Assembly: GCF_025698545.1 (NCBI RefSeq)
Contig: NC_068569.1
Span: 8,060,001-8,124,000, forward strand
DNA from: Gossypium raimondii
Lineage: Eukaryota > Streptophyta > Magnoliopsida > Malvales > Malvaceae
Length of the DNA: 64,000 nucleotides
Reading direction: 5' to 3'
The position numbers were made by a program, and so were the translations under genes. Numbering within the stretch: the stretch's first letter is position 1; each line of letters begins with the position of its first letter. Positions 26,599 through 39,459 of this stretch are shown one piece after another. The notes under the pieces are model-generated. The model saw only the letters and a program-made list of their open reading frames with translations, had not been told where the DNA came from and ran no database searches.

Positions 26599-29500
26599 TT
26601 GGAGTTGGGGACCCAACTGGACTGCCAATACCTCTAAATCAATCCTTCTTTTCTTTTTTCACAAATCACCTCTCAAGAGTCTTACATAAATATTCATCTA
26701 AATTATACTTTTAAATAATTTATAAATAAATTATTGATTTAGAAGAAAAAAAGGACAATTTCCTTTTCTGAATTTGAGGGATAAATTGTTTATTTAAATT
26801 CTTAAAATCCATTAAGGATGAACCATTCTCAACTATTTATATGTTTGTATTCAGGATTTCAATCTCTTCTCTAAATCATATTACTGTAAAATTGAATTCA
26901 GGTGTCCTCTCAGCTTGGATTTCGGTTCTGCTTCACCACCTTCTTTCTCGGGCTGTGACTGAATCTAAAACTGGGCCTAATCTGTTGGTTTCTTGTTGAA
27001 GGGACTTACCTTTTTGTTTTGCTTGCTTTTTAATTTTTATTTATTTATAGAATAAAAAGTTATTATTTTAATTATAATTTGTAAATTCTATTATTATTTG
27101 ATTTCAGTCTTTAATCCTGCTGTTAGTTTTTAGGAATGTTATCTGAATTGATTAAGATATTAATTCAAGAAAAGTTTTAGACCAATTGAAATAAACCAAT
27201 TCAATTAAATTCACACTTAAATTGATTTTAATATTTTTATTAATTACTTTTTAATTATTTTTATGAGTATTATTGTCCATACAGAAAGACCTGAATTCGA
27301 ATATGCTGAAGCACATTATTTTCTAATTTATGAGATGAGAAGAAACTTTTAATTATGTTGAGAATAATTTACAATCGATTAAAAATTCAAAACTGAAATC
27401 TGATGTCCAATAAATCAATTTATCGATTTGAAGAAACTAAATTGCGAGCACGGTGGGTGAGTGGTTGACAGGAAGCACAAGACCATCTGTTCTCAAACAC
27501 CAAGCAGTAAGTCTAACTTTGGAAGGTCGCTTCTACTGAATTGCCATTCAAAGCCACTAGAAGATGTTTAGGGATATGGGGGACGAACAGATTAGCTTTG
27601 CCCCACTCAACCTTATCCTGCTTTATTCTCAATGCAATTTTGCTATCAAATTCAACTGCGCCTGCCACTTCTCTAAGATGCAAAAGTTTAATACTCCATA
27701 CACATCTGCCTTATTAACAGCTTTGAGTTTTTGACCCACTAGCGTCTTCATAACAATAACGTTGCATGAATTACTGCACCCTTTCAGCTTCATTACATTA
27801 TTATGGGCACGGCTGCCCTTTTCTTTTTTCAGTGAAAGATCTCATTCCATAGACCCATCTGCTGGTCCTTCACTTGCATGCCTGCCACGTGCACGCCCAC
27901 TGATCAGATGGACCATAATCGGACCATTCTGGCTTTTGGAGACCATTCAACAAACATTCTATCACCATTTGACAAAATTTTGCTGGGGACCAGCTTGCTT
28001 GAAATGGCTAATCCCACTTTTCATACGCACGCACATGCATCGGCATGAACCAGTCTAAGACGAAAACCTATACGATAATATATCAATATCATTTTTCCTT
28101 CATGGGGTGCCGAAGCATATAGACATAATTTCATCAATACTTGTAAACTAAGAAGGAAAAGCTTCTTCTTTTTTTAAGTATTACTTCATCAAATTTCTTT
28201 TCCCCATATGTGTATTTCCCATGTGTTGTTTAGTTGTTGTATGTGCGCAGCATCGAGATGAGTTGGAAACCATCACCCATCATTCGTTCAAACAACAGCT
28301 AGCATCTCAAATATCTGAATTCTTCTTTTGATATTCACACTGTACCACATGCACTTCAACTTTCGTTATCAGTAACTAATGTGCACTACCTCTAATTTCC
28401 CAAAAGAACACAAATATCAGAGAGAATTCACAGTTATCTTGTATTATGCCTAAGACCAAGATCAATTGTCGACATATATATTTGCTCTGAAAATTTTATT
28501 GATATTATTGAAGGTAAAAAGGTATTACAGCAAACAATATTACCACGCAAGCAGGCCCTACAGTCCTGTGAATAACATCATCAACAACAAAATAGTCCAC
28601 CGAAGACGAAGACAATTCAAACAACCCCGAAAGCTGGAACGGCAGCCCACATAGCAACCAGCAAAGCAATACCATCCAACCAGCATAAGCACAGCAACAA
28701 GAACATGAAGATATTGGAGCCATCCACTCCACCTTTTGCAAAGCAGTTCGATTCTCTATGACCCATCCAGCATTTGAAAAAGTTTGAGAAACAGTGAAGA
28801 TGTCAAATCCAGTAGCTACAACCAAGCATTGCCTCTCTTTTAATTGATTTGCCATGGAAACGATGGAATCATAGAGAAATCATACTTTTTGCTTAACCCC
28901 GTTCCCAACCTCGGAAAACAATAAAAAACTAACAAAAATAATTTGATGAAAAAATATCTAAATGACAACTTAACTAGATCACAGCATAACTAACATTACA
29001 GCATTAATTCTGCAAAAGAACTGAAAATCATCATAATCCAAGTGTACCAGCGGACAGCCTATAACACGACATGACATGGAATCTCACCACAAGAATATGT
29101 TTTACAAAGTAGTAGGACCACTTATAGAAATCATTACTGCGAAATATTTTGTTGACAAAATACTAATTTACCTCTGAGTCCCAGCTGGTGAATCCTACAA
29201 TTAGATTTCTTTCTTCCATCACAGCTGCAGTACTAATGTTTTTATTAGACATGGTTCCTATAGCTAAGATGCCCTAGGCATATGTAGTGCTTGATTATAA
29301 CCAGTACTTTAGATTTTCAGATGTGCATTAAGAATAGCTGAAAGGAGAATGAATCATATCGATATATATTCGGTCATGTCTCAAAAAATGACCGATAGAT
29401 AAGAGATATAAGTACAAGAACGAACAAGTCTATTGATTGAGCACAAGCTTAGACTTTAGGATGCCAACTCATTTATATATACACAATTAACACTGCAAGA

Positions 29501-32460
29501 GATGACAATACAAAGTAAAATTATCATACACGTGTACTAAAATATGTTACAGTAGACAAGGGGAAAATTGGGTTGTAATTTGATTAGATAAACTGTTGTA
29601 TTTCATAGTCAACAATGTTTGCTGAAAGGGGAAAATATTAAGTCATTTTGGACTGGAGTATTACTAAGCTTACAGTTTGTGAACCAACATATAAGGCGGT
29701 GAGAAATAAGAGAAGATCTCAAATAGAGTAACAAGTATGATAAAAACCACAATATCATGATAAGCTAATGCTTTAGGCTAAGCTTGAAAATATTCCACTC
29801 TTATAACTGGCTTCTTGTTTTAGCAGATATATATGAGAAAAAGAAATATATATATATATATATATAGTGATTCCTGTTACTGCATATGTGTACTAGCTGC
29901 AGCCATTGTACGGTATCAATGCATCCTTGTCTTTCTTTTGGAGAACGAGAGAAAAATTAAAATGGGGCCACCATTAACTAATGATAAGATGAGACTTCAA
30001 TTTTCTAATCCATGAGCATCTGTAATTCTGATGATTATTAAGATTAAAGCAGATGGTAAGGGTAATGTTTCATATGAGTACCAGTCAGAGTTGATGAACA
30101 AGAATTTCAGAATAATTTCTCTCAAACAAGCATTTGCAATGCTTTTAAGGAAGAATATACGATATATATATTTACCAGCTAACTATTATAAAAGTTTGAA
30201 ATAACATGATTTCAAGTTTATTAGGTTTAAAATTATTCAGTGAGTTTTGTAAAAAGCATTCTAAGCAAATATGAAGGAACTAACGATTGAAGTTTACTTG
30301 GTTCAGCTATTGATCATTGAGTTTGTGGGAGAACTATTCTTTCACAACTACTCAAGTATAATATCCCAAAAGTCAAACTGAAAAAATAGCACAAAGTATA
30401 TTTTGTAAGCTAGCTTGTTAATCAACTTCTGAACATGAAATATAAGAACATTTAAGTTGTTGATTTGACTGTCATAAATGAATAAACAGAAGTCGATAAG
30501 AAACTGTGTAAGTATATAATGTTCAAATAACTGCCATAAAAATAGGAGAGACGGATATAATCCAAGGTATAATGATGAGTGGATGACTACACTCACTCAC
30601 GGGAGAGAACTAAACGGATCAAAATAAAGATTAGAGAAGAAAACAAAGCTAAAGGCCCAAGTTCCAATGCCCACTCATTACAAATTTCCATATGTAATAC
30701 TTGCTAGACCACAATATATACACAGAAAACCCTGAAATATTTTTTCTTCTAAGAACTTGTTTAACATATAATATATATAAATTCTAAATGCTTTTCGAAC
30801 CAAAGTAAAACTAAGAGCTTCATAAGACCTATAAGCCAAATCTAGAGAAGAACCCCATTTCTAACAGATGGAAACATTGAAATTACAACATGCAAAAGGA
30901 AAGTTGATTCACACTACGCATGCTAACGACGTAGTACTGCTACTTTCTTCGCTTAACGCTTTATTTCTCTTTAAAGTAGAACAGACTGTAAAAAAAGGAT
31001 TTCCCAGAATTAGTAACTTATAATAAGGTTATACGGTGTTAGAGTTGATAATTAGTGGGCCAAACTTTTCGTGTCAGTTTTGGCTTAGAATTAATGCAGC
31101 AGTAAGGAACTTAGCTGAAAGAAACTATGGGCATATACCTTTAACATATACATATATATGATTACCAAAGCTTGGAAAGTGATAGAGGCACACGGATATC
31201 CATAATTTTACACACACTGAATTATCCCTTTCATGACTGAAGAAGCAAATTTAGAGACTTTTATGAAGCAAGTTAATGTGTTACGTGTATTATTGAAAGG
31301 GATGACATATAGGTGGGGCTGGATAGTCTGAGAGAGAAAGAGAGAACATGTTTCAGGGTCCAAGTTGCAAAGATGCGCCTCTGGTGGATGGTCCACCAAC
31401 AAAGGGTGATGGCTGATTAGTGCAAAAGCCCATCAAACTCAAAACAATGGCAATGGCAATGGCAATGTGACATGTTCCCACCATCATCTCTCCTCCACAC
31501 ATGAAGTTCCGGACAGCAGTTCCATTTTTCAACGATCTACTGATTCTACAGTTATAATCCACTTGGAAAAATGCCCACAATGTTTTGTTTTTATAAAGTA
31601 TGTAATCAAATTTCTTTTGAATCTTTTTCCCTAGTGAAGACAAAGGTGGTGGGAAGAACCAAAATTTTAGCAGTAAGCTATTTAGCTGATATCATCAAAT
31701 CCCATAAACAAACAAATCTAGTATATACCTCATTTCTCTAACCCTTCTTTCCACAGTTTCTGCTTGAACCACTCCTGGAGCCGACCATCCCTAGCTTGTT
31801 TAGCTTTCATCGAAGCTCATTAGACCAGAAAGATTGTTCCTTTGCCTGTATATCTGCAAATAACTTGAGTATGAGATAATCAAAATCAAAGATCTGCAGA
31901 GTATAGGAATGGATCTAATTTCTTTTAATAGAAGATAACACAAGAGACGAAAAGAAATGGATCAATGATAAAAGTTCACCTTTTTGACATATTCTCTTAA
32001 GAGCTTCTTATGTCAAGGCTCCCATCTTTTTCGGTTGCAGGGCAAAGTCTGTTCTCCATGAAAAGGTACCCATTTCCACTGTAGCAGTTTATTTGACTCA
32101 GAAGAATAATCATAGATCTACAAGTCAAAGTCCTTTAGAAACACCCTAGTATTCACTATTCGTTAGGCTTAACATACCCTGCAAAGCGAAAAAAAGAAAA
32201 AGAGAAAGGCCGTGTAATAAAAGCATCAAATCCATTTTATGGAGAAACCCTTCATTAGTACTTAAAGATTAGCCCGTGAAATCAAGACTGGTATAAAAGA
32301 AAAATAAAAACCCACCTGACAACAACAGAAAACAATAGAAGGTGGGGGAAGTTGCAAAGAAAGAATCAACTTCTTTTTGTTGACAAGTGCAAAACTGTAC
32401 ATTTGCAACTGAGATATCTCGAAAGACTCGTATAATTTTTTTTTCCTTGTTTTGTATAGT
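26599..32460. other. Long gene-poor interval, partly probable MIR172 downstream sequence
   Basis: No protein gene is supported. The right part (down to perhaps 30-31 kb) lies downstream of the MIR172 hairpin on its strand and may include the 3' part of its primary transcript. A TA microsatellite is at 29847-29866. A locally less AT-rich patch at about 27840-28060 includes ccacgtgcac (a G-box core) but shows no coding signal. A 116-codon frame at 28505-28855 (-) was considered and not accepted. Confidence 0.45.
29847..29866. repeat. TA microsatellite
   Basis: A run of about ten TA units in intergenic DNA. Confidence 0.9.
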
Positions 32461-32472
32461 CGTTTATTGCCG

Positions 32473-32493
32473 ATGCAGCATCATCAAGATTCT
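32473..32493 (-). ncRNA. miR172: Mature miR172 (3p arm)
   Basis: 21 nt. It begins agaatcttgatgatgctgca on the minus strand and has one further base (t). The 3' end pairs with the star leaving the 2-nt offset expected of DCL1 cutting. Confidence 0.95.
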
Positions 32494-32595
32494 CACTTTC
32501 AAAGATGTTTGGCAATAAAATTTAGGACAGGGAGGGAAGAAAGGAGAAAGAGGAAAGAGAGTTAGTATTATTATCATCGCCACCGTGCAGTTGCA

Positions 32596-32616
32596 TGTGA
32601 ATCTTGATGATGCTAC
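32596..32616 (-). ncRNA. miR172 star (5p arm)
   Basis: 21 nt. It begins gtagcatcatcaagattcac on the minus strand and lies on the 5' arm of the hairpin opposite the mature miR172. Confidence 0.85.
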
Positions 32617-32737
32617 TCCCGCAAACAACGACTGTTAATCCATCCATCCATCTATCTCTCCCATATCCTTGCACACATATATAGAAAGAGAGACCGCTTT
32701 CGCTAAAACTCGATATCTATCTATATATACACATGAG

Positions 32738-32746
32738 CTTTATATA
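32738..32746 (-). promoter_or_regulatory. Possible TATA box of MIR172
   Basis: TATATAAAG on the minus strand lies about 110 bases upstream of the hairpin, so transcription could begin near 32705-32710. A second TA-rich site (tgtatatatag) lies at about 32719-32731. Either could be used. The transcription start is inferred. Confidence 0.35.
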
Positions 32747-33159
32747 AATGGAGACGAGACGGGAGAAAGATCAAGGAGAGTTGAGACGTCGAGTTTGACC
32801 CAAAGGACCCAAGAACATCGAAATTTTAGGATGAAAAAAAAAAAGAAAATTAAAGAAAAAAACTTAATGTCCATTAGTTATTCTTTTATTATATTTTTGT
32901 ATAGCATCAAAGGAGGAGGGGGCACGAGGGCCAGCTGATGTGGCCTGTTACCACTGGATCAAAAATAAAGTGATTACGTGAGAGCTACCCAAGAAGAATC
33001 AAACAAGTTGAAGCCTTGAAGTAAAGTTGGATATCTTCTTATTATTTCGACTCAAATGTGTTTGATTTTTCTAAAAAAATGTATTAGTTAATTTTACCAC
33101 ATTTGGATTTGTTCATCCCCACCACTAAATCAACTAAACAATTTTATCCACTAAATATA

Positions 33160-33560
33160 CGTAGGGTCTAGACCTGTCCATGGGCCGGGCGGTCCGGCCT
33201 GGCCCGACGGCCCGCCCGAAATATGGGCTTGGGTAAAAAATGAGGCCCGTTTAAAAAAAAGGGCCGAGCCTCGGGCACCACTTTTTTAGCCCGGGCCCGG
33301 TCCGGCCCGAATATAATAAATATATATTTTTTAATTTTAAAATACTTTTAAAATATTTTTTATTTTTTTATTTTTAAAATAATTTTTAATGTTTATTAAA
33401 AAATGGGTCGGGCCGGGCCAAGCTCGGGCGTATGATATTTTTCCCGGGTCAAGCCTGGGCAAAATTTCAGGCCCATATTTTAGGCCAGGCCAGGCCCGGG
33501 CCTAGGAGGCGGGCCGAAAATTTTTTCCGGGCCCGGCCCATGGACAGGTCTACGTAGGGT
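33160..33560. mobile_element. hAT-like MITE, family A, short copy with 8-bp duplication
   Basis: The element is about 33168-33552 (385 bp). It starts ctagacctgtccatgggccg and ends with the inverse cggcccatggacaggtcta. The flanks cgtagggt at 33160-33167 and 33553-33560 match exactly as an 8-bp target duplication. The G/C-rich subterminal parts match the 642-bp copy at 14683-15324, but the AT-rich core is shorter. It lies 530 bases upstream of the MIR172 hairpin, on the promoter side. Confidence 0.85.
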
Positions 33561-34320
33561 GAACGTTGGATGAAATTTAGTAATTTTTTTAATTAATCGA
33601 GTTTACAGATCGTATTTTATTATCTTAATTTAATTTGAATTTTTTTAAAATCAAGTCAAGTGAAATGAAATTCGAGTCAAGTTGAATCGAATGAAATTAT
33701 TCAAGTTAAATTAAAAAAAATAAAAGTGTCAAATTAAAATCTCGTTACAGTTTAACTAATTCCATGTTAATCCACTAATTGTACGTAGGAGTGAGCATTC
33801 GATCAAATCGAGTGGAAAACTTTCAAGATAATCGAGTGGAAAATTTTCAAGATAATCGAGTTGACAAATCCTATTTGACCATCCTAACTCGATTTGAAAT
33901 TTTTTTCGAATCAAGTCGAGTGAAATGAAATTCAAGTCGAGCCAAGTCGAATCGAACCGAGTGAATTTGTTTGAGTTAAATTAAAAAATTTAAACATGAC
34001 AAGTTAAAATCTTGTTACAATCTAATTAATTTTATGTTAGAGCACATAAATTTGAAACCATATATATTTGAAATTTTTTTTGAAAATTATTTTGATTTTT
34101 TTTTTTGTAAATTTTGTTGAGACTAATTTACTCATTTTCAAAATTGATAGCGACTAAAAAAGTATTTACATCAATTTATTATTCAAATTATTAGAATTAT
34201 TTAAGTTATTCGAATTGTAAAATTTAGCTCGACTCGAACTTGAAATTCGAACTACATAACACGATTTTTTTAAATTTTTTCGAATCGAATTGAGTTTTGC
34301 TCATCCCCAATTATAGATAA
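33561..34320. repeat. Two tandem-like copies of a second TIR repeat (tgagca...cgaat type)
   Basis: The segments starting near 33597 and 33849 share the order atcgagtt, aatcaagtc, gtgaaatgaaattc, gagttaaattaaa and aatctcgttac/aatcttgttac. They are about 250 bp apart. The right copy starts with ggagtgagcattcgatc (33788) and ends with gttttgctcatcccc (about 34312), which are inverse to each other at tgagca. The left copy lacks its beginning and abuts the MITE at 33160-33560. Confidence 0.6.
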
Positions 34321-35447
34321 TGAATCACAACCTACAATATGTTAGAAAATATTATAGTTATATTTGTTGTAATGACTTTTTAAATTATTTTATTAGTAAT
34401 GTATCTTAATATGATTATTGAAAAGATTATCTTAATATAGTACACTTATTATATAGAATTATTAATACATTAAATATAAAATATATAAAACCATTGTTTT
34501 TTTTCATTATTTTTAATATATTAATCATTATCATTTATACGTAGAAAATCAACTTATTAATATGATAAAGAAAATTAACATATTAATTGTGAATGCCATA
34601 TTTATAACTAAAGGTGTATGGATCATTTACCTGCCAAATATTGTATTGAAATAAAATCTTAAAATAAATGAAAATTGAAAGTTAAATAAAAAAACTTTTT
34701 AATACAATAAGATCTTAAATTTACACGCATATCTAATTAAATTATCATACAGACATAACATGTGTAAGTCCACGAGCACCCTTAATTAATATGTTAAATG
34801 CCGGAAAAAACTTAAATATGAGGCCTGCAAATGTGATTTATAAGTTTATAAGATTGAAGAAAATATTTCATTGAGGTTGTAAATAGTTTTTTAATCTAAA
34901 TATGATTTCAAATCAAAACATAAACATCAAGCAAAATCATGTTTTTAAACTTGGATACTAACGTTAAAAGTACTATGGAAGTCTTTGTACAAAGAGTCGG
35001 ATTATATTTTGTTCCATTTATTCGATCAGCCACATCAATTTTTAACAGTGAAAACGGATGAAAATTTTATCAGAAATGATCAGTTTGCTCTTTGATCTAA
35101 CGTGTAGGGACTGATTTGCCCTTTTTTTAGGTAAAGGGGGTAAAATACAATCTAACTTCTAAAATAGAGGTCTTCATGGTACTTTTATTTCATTTTAACT
35201 CAAATCAAAATCCCAATATTTTTAGTTTTTGACTCTTTATTAAAGTGTTTTTATTTGAAATTACTTTCTTATCCTCGTTGAAGAAGTTCAACATATTTTT
35301 TACTTTATAAGATATGTCTAAAATAGATATATTTTTTACAAAAACACTTTTTAACAGTAATAATAAATATTATCAAAATTTTCAAAAATACATTCCCATG
35401 AATATTTTCTAAAATATGTTTTAACTTCAAAAGTGTAGGAGGGAGTC
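34321..35447. other. AT-rich intergenic DNA
   Basis: No gene, RNA or clear repeat ends were recognised. It is highly AT-rich with T and A runs. Confidence 0.5.
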
Positions 35448-35871
35448 TAGAAGTGATCATGGGTTGGGCTACCCGGCCCGGCCCAACGGCCCACCCAAAA
35501 ATAGGAGGGATTGGTAAAAATATAGGCCCGAAATATGAGTTTGGACAAAAAATAAGGCCCGTTTAGAAAACGGGCAGGGCCTCAGGTAAATTTTTTTGGC
35601 CCGAGCCCGGCCCAAATTATATATTAAATATATAATTTTATTTTTAATCAAATATACTTTTTAAAATTTAATATGCTATTTTCTTTTTAAAATATGCTAT
35701 TTTGGTGTTATAAAATTTAATATGGGCCGGGTCGGGCTGGGCTCGGGCTTAGCAAATTTTTTTCAGGCCGAGCTTGGACAAATTTTTAGGCCCATATTTC
35801 GGGCCAGGCTCGGGCCTAGAAAACAGGCCTAAAATTTTGTCTGGGCCTAGCCCGACCCATGATCACCTCTA
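35448..35871. mobile_element. hAT-like MITE, family A, older diverged copy
   Basis: It starts tagaagtgatcatgggttgg and ends with the near inverse (cgacccatgatcacctcta). The subterminal cccggcccggcccaacggcc text matches the other family A copies, but the ends have changed (gatcatgg rather than ctgtccatgg). The flanking octamers do not form a clean duplication, which fits an older insertion. Confidence 0.75.
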
Positions 35872-35933
35872 GAAGGGACTAGTGACAAAAAGGTTTTTTT
35901 TTTTTATAGATAGAGAAGTAATTATTACTTTGA

Positions 35934-36414
35934 GTTAATTGTGTCATACATCTCAAATTATAACCTTCATTCTAAATTGACCTCAACCTTTAAAACATTC
36001 TAATTATATTTTCAAACTATTGAGGTTATATCAATAAGGTCCTTTCATTACCAAAGTCATTAATTTAATTGTTAAATCATATGCTAAATCTCATGTGGCA
36101 TAGTTTAAAATGAAAATTGCAAAATGAATATTTTAAAAGTCTTGATTTGAGGTTTTGAAATTTTTACGAAAGTTTTATCTTCCATTCCCATTTATTCGGT
36201 TTTACTTTATTTTTAGTTTAAATTTTAAAACTTATGCTATAACATTCTATTTTTCTTTAAAAATTTATTTAAATTGTGCACATAAAATTTGGCATGTTAT
36301 TTAATGGTTTTAATAATAAGACTTAATTGATATAACATCAAAATTTTAAATATATATTTAAAACATTTTAAAGTATAAAGACTAATTTAAAATAAAGATG
36401 ATAGTAGAATTAAC
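35934..36414. repeat. TIR element, family B, second full copy
   Basis: The left end gttaattgtgtcatacatct and the inverse of the right end (gttaattctactatcatctt) resemble the ends of the 843-1352 copy. The interior shares gtcattaatttaattgttaaat-like text and the gttatatcaataaggtcctt segment with that copy. It is non-coding. Confidence 0.55.
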
Positions 36415-39400
36415 TTTATTGCTTTTACTATATTATATTTCAAATTAAGATATATATATAACACTAAAAACTTAATTGAGTGGGCTTTAATTTAATTGGA
36501 GTTTTACAGTCGTTGGGTTTTCATTGGTTGATGCTTGGCTGTACAGTACAGCAATAAGGTTGCCTATCTTCCTCAAGCCCTAGCTTTTATCTATACTTGT
36601 GGGTAATGGGGTTTGGTATATTTAACAATGACATGTAGGAAACCCACTATTAATGTACTGTATAATAACAATAATTATTTTGTAAAATAAATAAGATATT
36701 TTTTTACAAATAAATGAGATATTTTGACTTTATTCCTTAAACCATTTAAAAAAACTAAGTGTGAATATATAAAATATTATTTATTTAAAAAAAGAGATTG
36801 AAACTTTATTCCTTTAATCATTGAGTTGATTTAGGATTTAATGGATTATAGGATGAGATTATGGTTATGTTTGATTTGATAAGGATTTCTTTCATGTTTG
36901 CTTTGAAGTTATATAAGTATGGTGGATATTAATTAAAAATCTAGTGATTGGTTTGAAAGTGAAGACATGGCTGCACACTAGAAGTTAGTCAGTCCATGGT
37001 TTTGTATCACGTTCATCCACATGACAAGAAAGTCGACAAACATCCCAATTATATACGCTTTTATTCCATCCGCGTTTAATTTTGAAATTTAAACAGCCTG
37101 CCAATCCCATTGCCTTAAAAAACATGGGATCAAATAGCCCAATTACCTAGTGATATTTACTAAAATCAGATGCATGGCATGATTTTGCTATTGTTAGTCA
37201 TATAGATAAGGTGCAGGGAAGGATGATGATATGAGGAAAGAGAACCCAAAAATCCTTTTCCACCTGTGTGTTGCAGAGTGATGTTTTTGGCACAGGAAAA
37301 AGTAGATAAATTAATAATAATAATATAAGTGAATTGATAGATTCTTTCAATCAAGCCTCCACCTGAACCCTGGCCCAGATTCGAACAATCTGATGTGGCT
37401 GGTGCTCGTTTTTCTTCTCATTTTGTTCGCCACTTGGCCTCTTTTTCTTTTCAATCACCATGATTGAGAAATATATAATTTTATATTACTTTTTCCTATT
37501 TATCACTCTTCTTCCTTCGACAAATTTGATGCAGATATTAATAAAACTTGGATTCAGCTCAATTACATTTTTTTTTTGGGGATTTTAATTTTTACGTTTA
37601 ATATAACAGATGGTCCTGCCAAATATTTTAATCATCACATAAATAAAAGCCATCCATTAACGAATAAAATGAATGGCTGTCATAAAATCAAAATCCGGAA
37701 GCATAGACGCGTAGTGGTTAACACCGAAATTCACTCTACTTTTGCTAATAAAATTCCTGTTTCATGTGAAAAATATATTTATAAATAAATCCAAAAACTG
37801 TACTCTGTATGTCAGAGATTCAGTTTATATATTATTAAATTAAATTAAAGAAATTAAAAAAAAAACTGTATGTATTGCGTTTGTAAGAGATTCAGTCCGC
37901 AGGTCTATATATTATTTAACAATCTTTAATGTCTTTTTTTAATAGAATAAGTTGCTTTAATTAAAATATGTTCTGATGTGATCAGAAACCCAAGCAATGA
38001 TTCCACAGTAACACTTGGAGAAGTGCCAAAACCCTCGATGGAAGATTAGGAGTTTAGTGTCTGCACCAAGGACAATGACAGCTAAGCACAAATGCTCTTT
38101 CTTTCAACAACGGTGAATTTTCTTTGAAATTCAATCTTTAATTAATTAGTACAATGGTATATGTGGAATTTGAGATCAGATCTTGCACACGTTGCATGTT
38201 CCAACCAACGTAATCATGATAACGATGTAACATCAAGAACAAAAGGCCATTGCCTCTTTTTGTCAATGTAAGATTTATATTTATTTAGAATATTTTACCT
38301 GAATTTAAATGTGGAGGCTTAGATATGCTTAAGCAAATTTAAGAAGTAGTTTGAACCAAACAAGTAATACAATGTTTGATTAAGACGGATGAGGGAAAAG
38401 AATGAGTAAAGAGGAGAGGTAATGAAAAAGGGATTGAAATTGAAGTGCCAAGTAAGGAGGGCTTTTTGCAAATGAAAATGAACCGTAGTTGCTGAGTATA
38501 GGGTTAGCTATAAATGGATGGTGATTGGGATAGAGATAGAAGGTAGGCGGTTCGCCATAAAATGATGATTGGCCTTTTCAGAGTCAAAAACGTGCCACGC
38601 CTTTCACCTTTTAGCCACTTCATCCTTCCGCGCTTTTCCCATTTTCTATTTCACACTAAATAAAACTTAATATATGATCTTTCAGGGTAAATAAATAAAT
38701 ATTTTTTTAATTTTTGCTATGGTTTTTCTAATTACAAATTTGGAGATGAGCGGCACGACTCCAACTTTAATATATGACGTCAATAAACACATAAAAATAA
38801 TTATATTTGATGAATTTTAGTTAATATATGAGACTAACTTTAATATGTTTGTCGTATTAGATTTTGAAAAATCACAACCTAATTTAATAAATCTAATAAT
38901 TATCATTTTTAATGACTAAATTTTTAAAATTTGAAAATATAAAAACTAAAACTAACCGAATTAAAGTATAAAATAACAAATCCACAAAATTAATAACATA
39001 ATTTAACTCAATTTTCTTCAAACTAACAAAAGAAGTTGGCCAGAAAGAGAAACTAATAAGAGACAAAGAAGATACACACATGTGCGCGTGTGTGAACCGA
39101 GATGAAAGAGTTTTAGTTTTTAATGATATTTGTTGTGTAGTTTAATCTAGTAAGTCTTTTATTCGACTTCTTCTCTCTCGATATGATTAATCTCTCAAGT
39201 GAAACTTAATAAAAACTTCCCATTTAAAGTTGAAAATAGGTTTGAAAGAAGAGGCAGAATCAAAAGCTTCATCTACGTGTTGCATGCATCACGTGTGCAT
39301 TACGTTTTAATGACTTCAAAAACAATATAATTAATCATTTTATTAGATGTCATATTTAATTTAGAAAAAGGACGGTAAAAATGGAATTGACAAAACAAGT

Positions 39401-39459
39401 TGGAGAAAAAGGGGGGTTGATGAGAAAGTTGTGGTTCCAATATTGCTGAGTTGGAGGAA
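36415..39459. other. Gene-poor intergenic DNA
   Basis: It is mostly AT-rich with only short random reading frames. A slightly less AT-rich part at 38480-38650 contains aacgtgccacgcc, reminiscent of an ACGT-core element. No gene was recognised. Confidence 0.45.

Larger units (their letters stand above)
32461..32630 (-). ncRNA. MIR172: miR172 precursor hairpin
   Basis: Read on the minus strand, a 5' arm with the star sequence (32596-32616) and a 3' arm with the mature sequence (32473-32493) fold against each other, with about 100 bases between them. The stem extends outward: cgttgtttgcgg on one side pairs with ccgaatttattg-like text on the other (plus-strand cgtttattgcc against gcaaacaacg). 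The mature arm is identical to Arabidopsis miR172a/b as I recall it, and the star resembles miR172c/d-5p. miR172 silences AP2-type transcription factors (AP2, TOE, SMZ), mainly by translational block, and controls phase change and floral timing. In Arabidopsis MIR172a sits between a PPR gene and ABCG3, which matches this neighbourhood. No protein gene overlaps. Confidence 0.95.

Noticed and set aside
26599-26628. Extension of the PPR protein upstream of the ATG at 26598
   Set aside because: The frame is open there, but the next possible start in it is TTG, not ATG, and PPR genes start with ATG.
27450-27545. A tRNA-like string gtgagtggttgac
   Set aside because: The acceptor and T arms do not form and there is no TTC box at the right spacing.
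27762-28058. A 98-codon plus-strand frame
   Set aside because: No conserved domain, and its first codon is not a good start. The region's moderate GC content explains its length.
28505-28855. A 116-codon minus-strand open frame (MANQLKERQCLVVATGFDIF...)
   Set aside because: It starts with a true ATG and has a Cys/Trp-rich stretch, but I see no recognisable domain, no splice or promoter support, and no coding composition. Might be a real small gene; not supported.
31353-31643. A 96-codon minus-strand frame near the MIR172 downstream side
   Set aside because: No domain; the simple repeat ggcaatggcaatggcaat at about 31447 explains part of the frame. It may lie in the primary transcript but is not coding.
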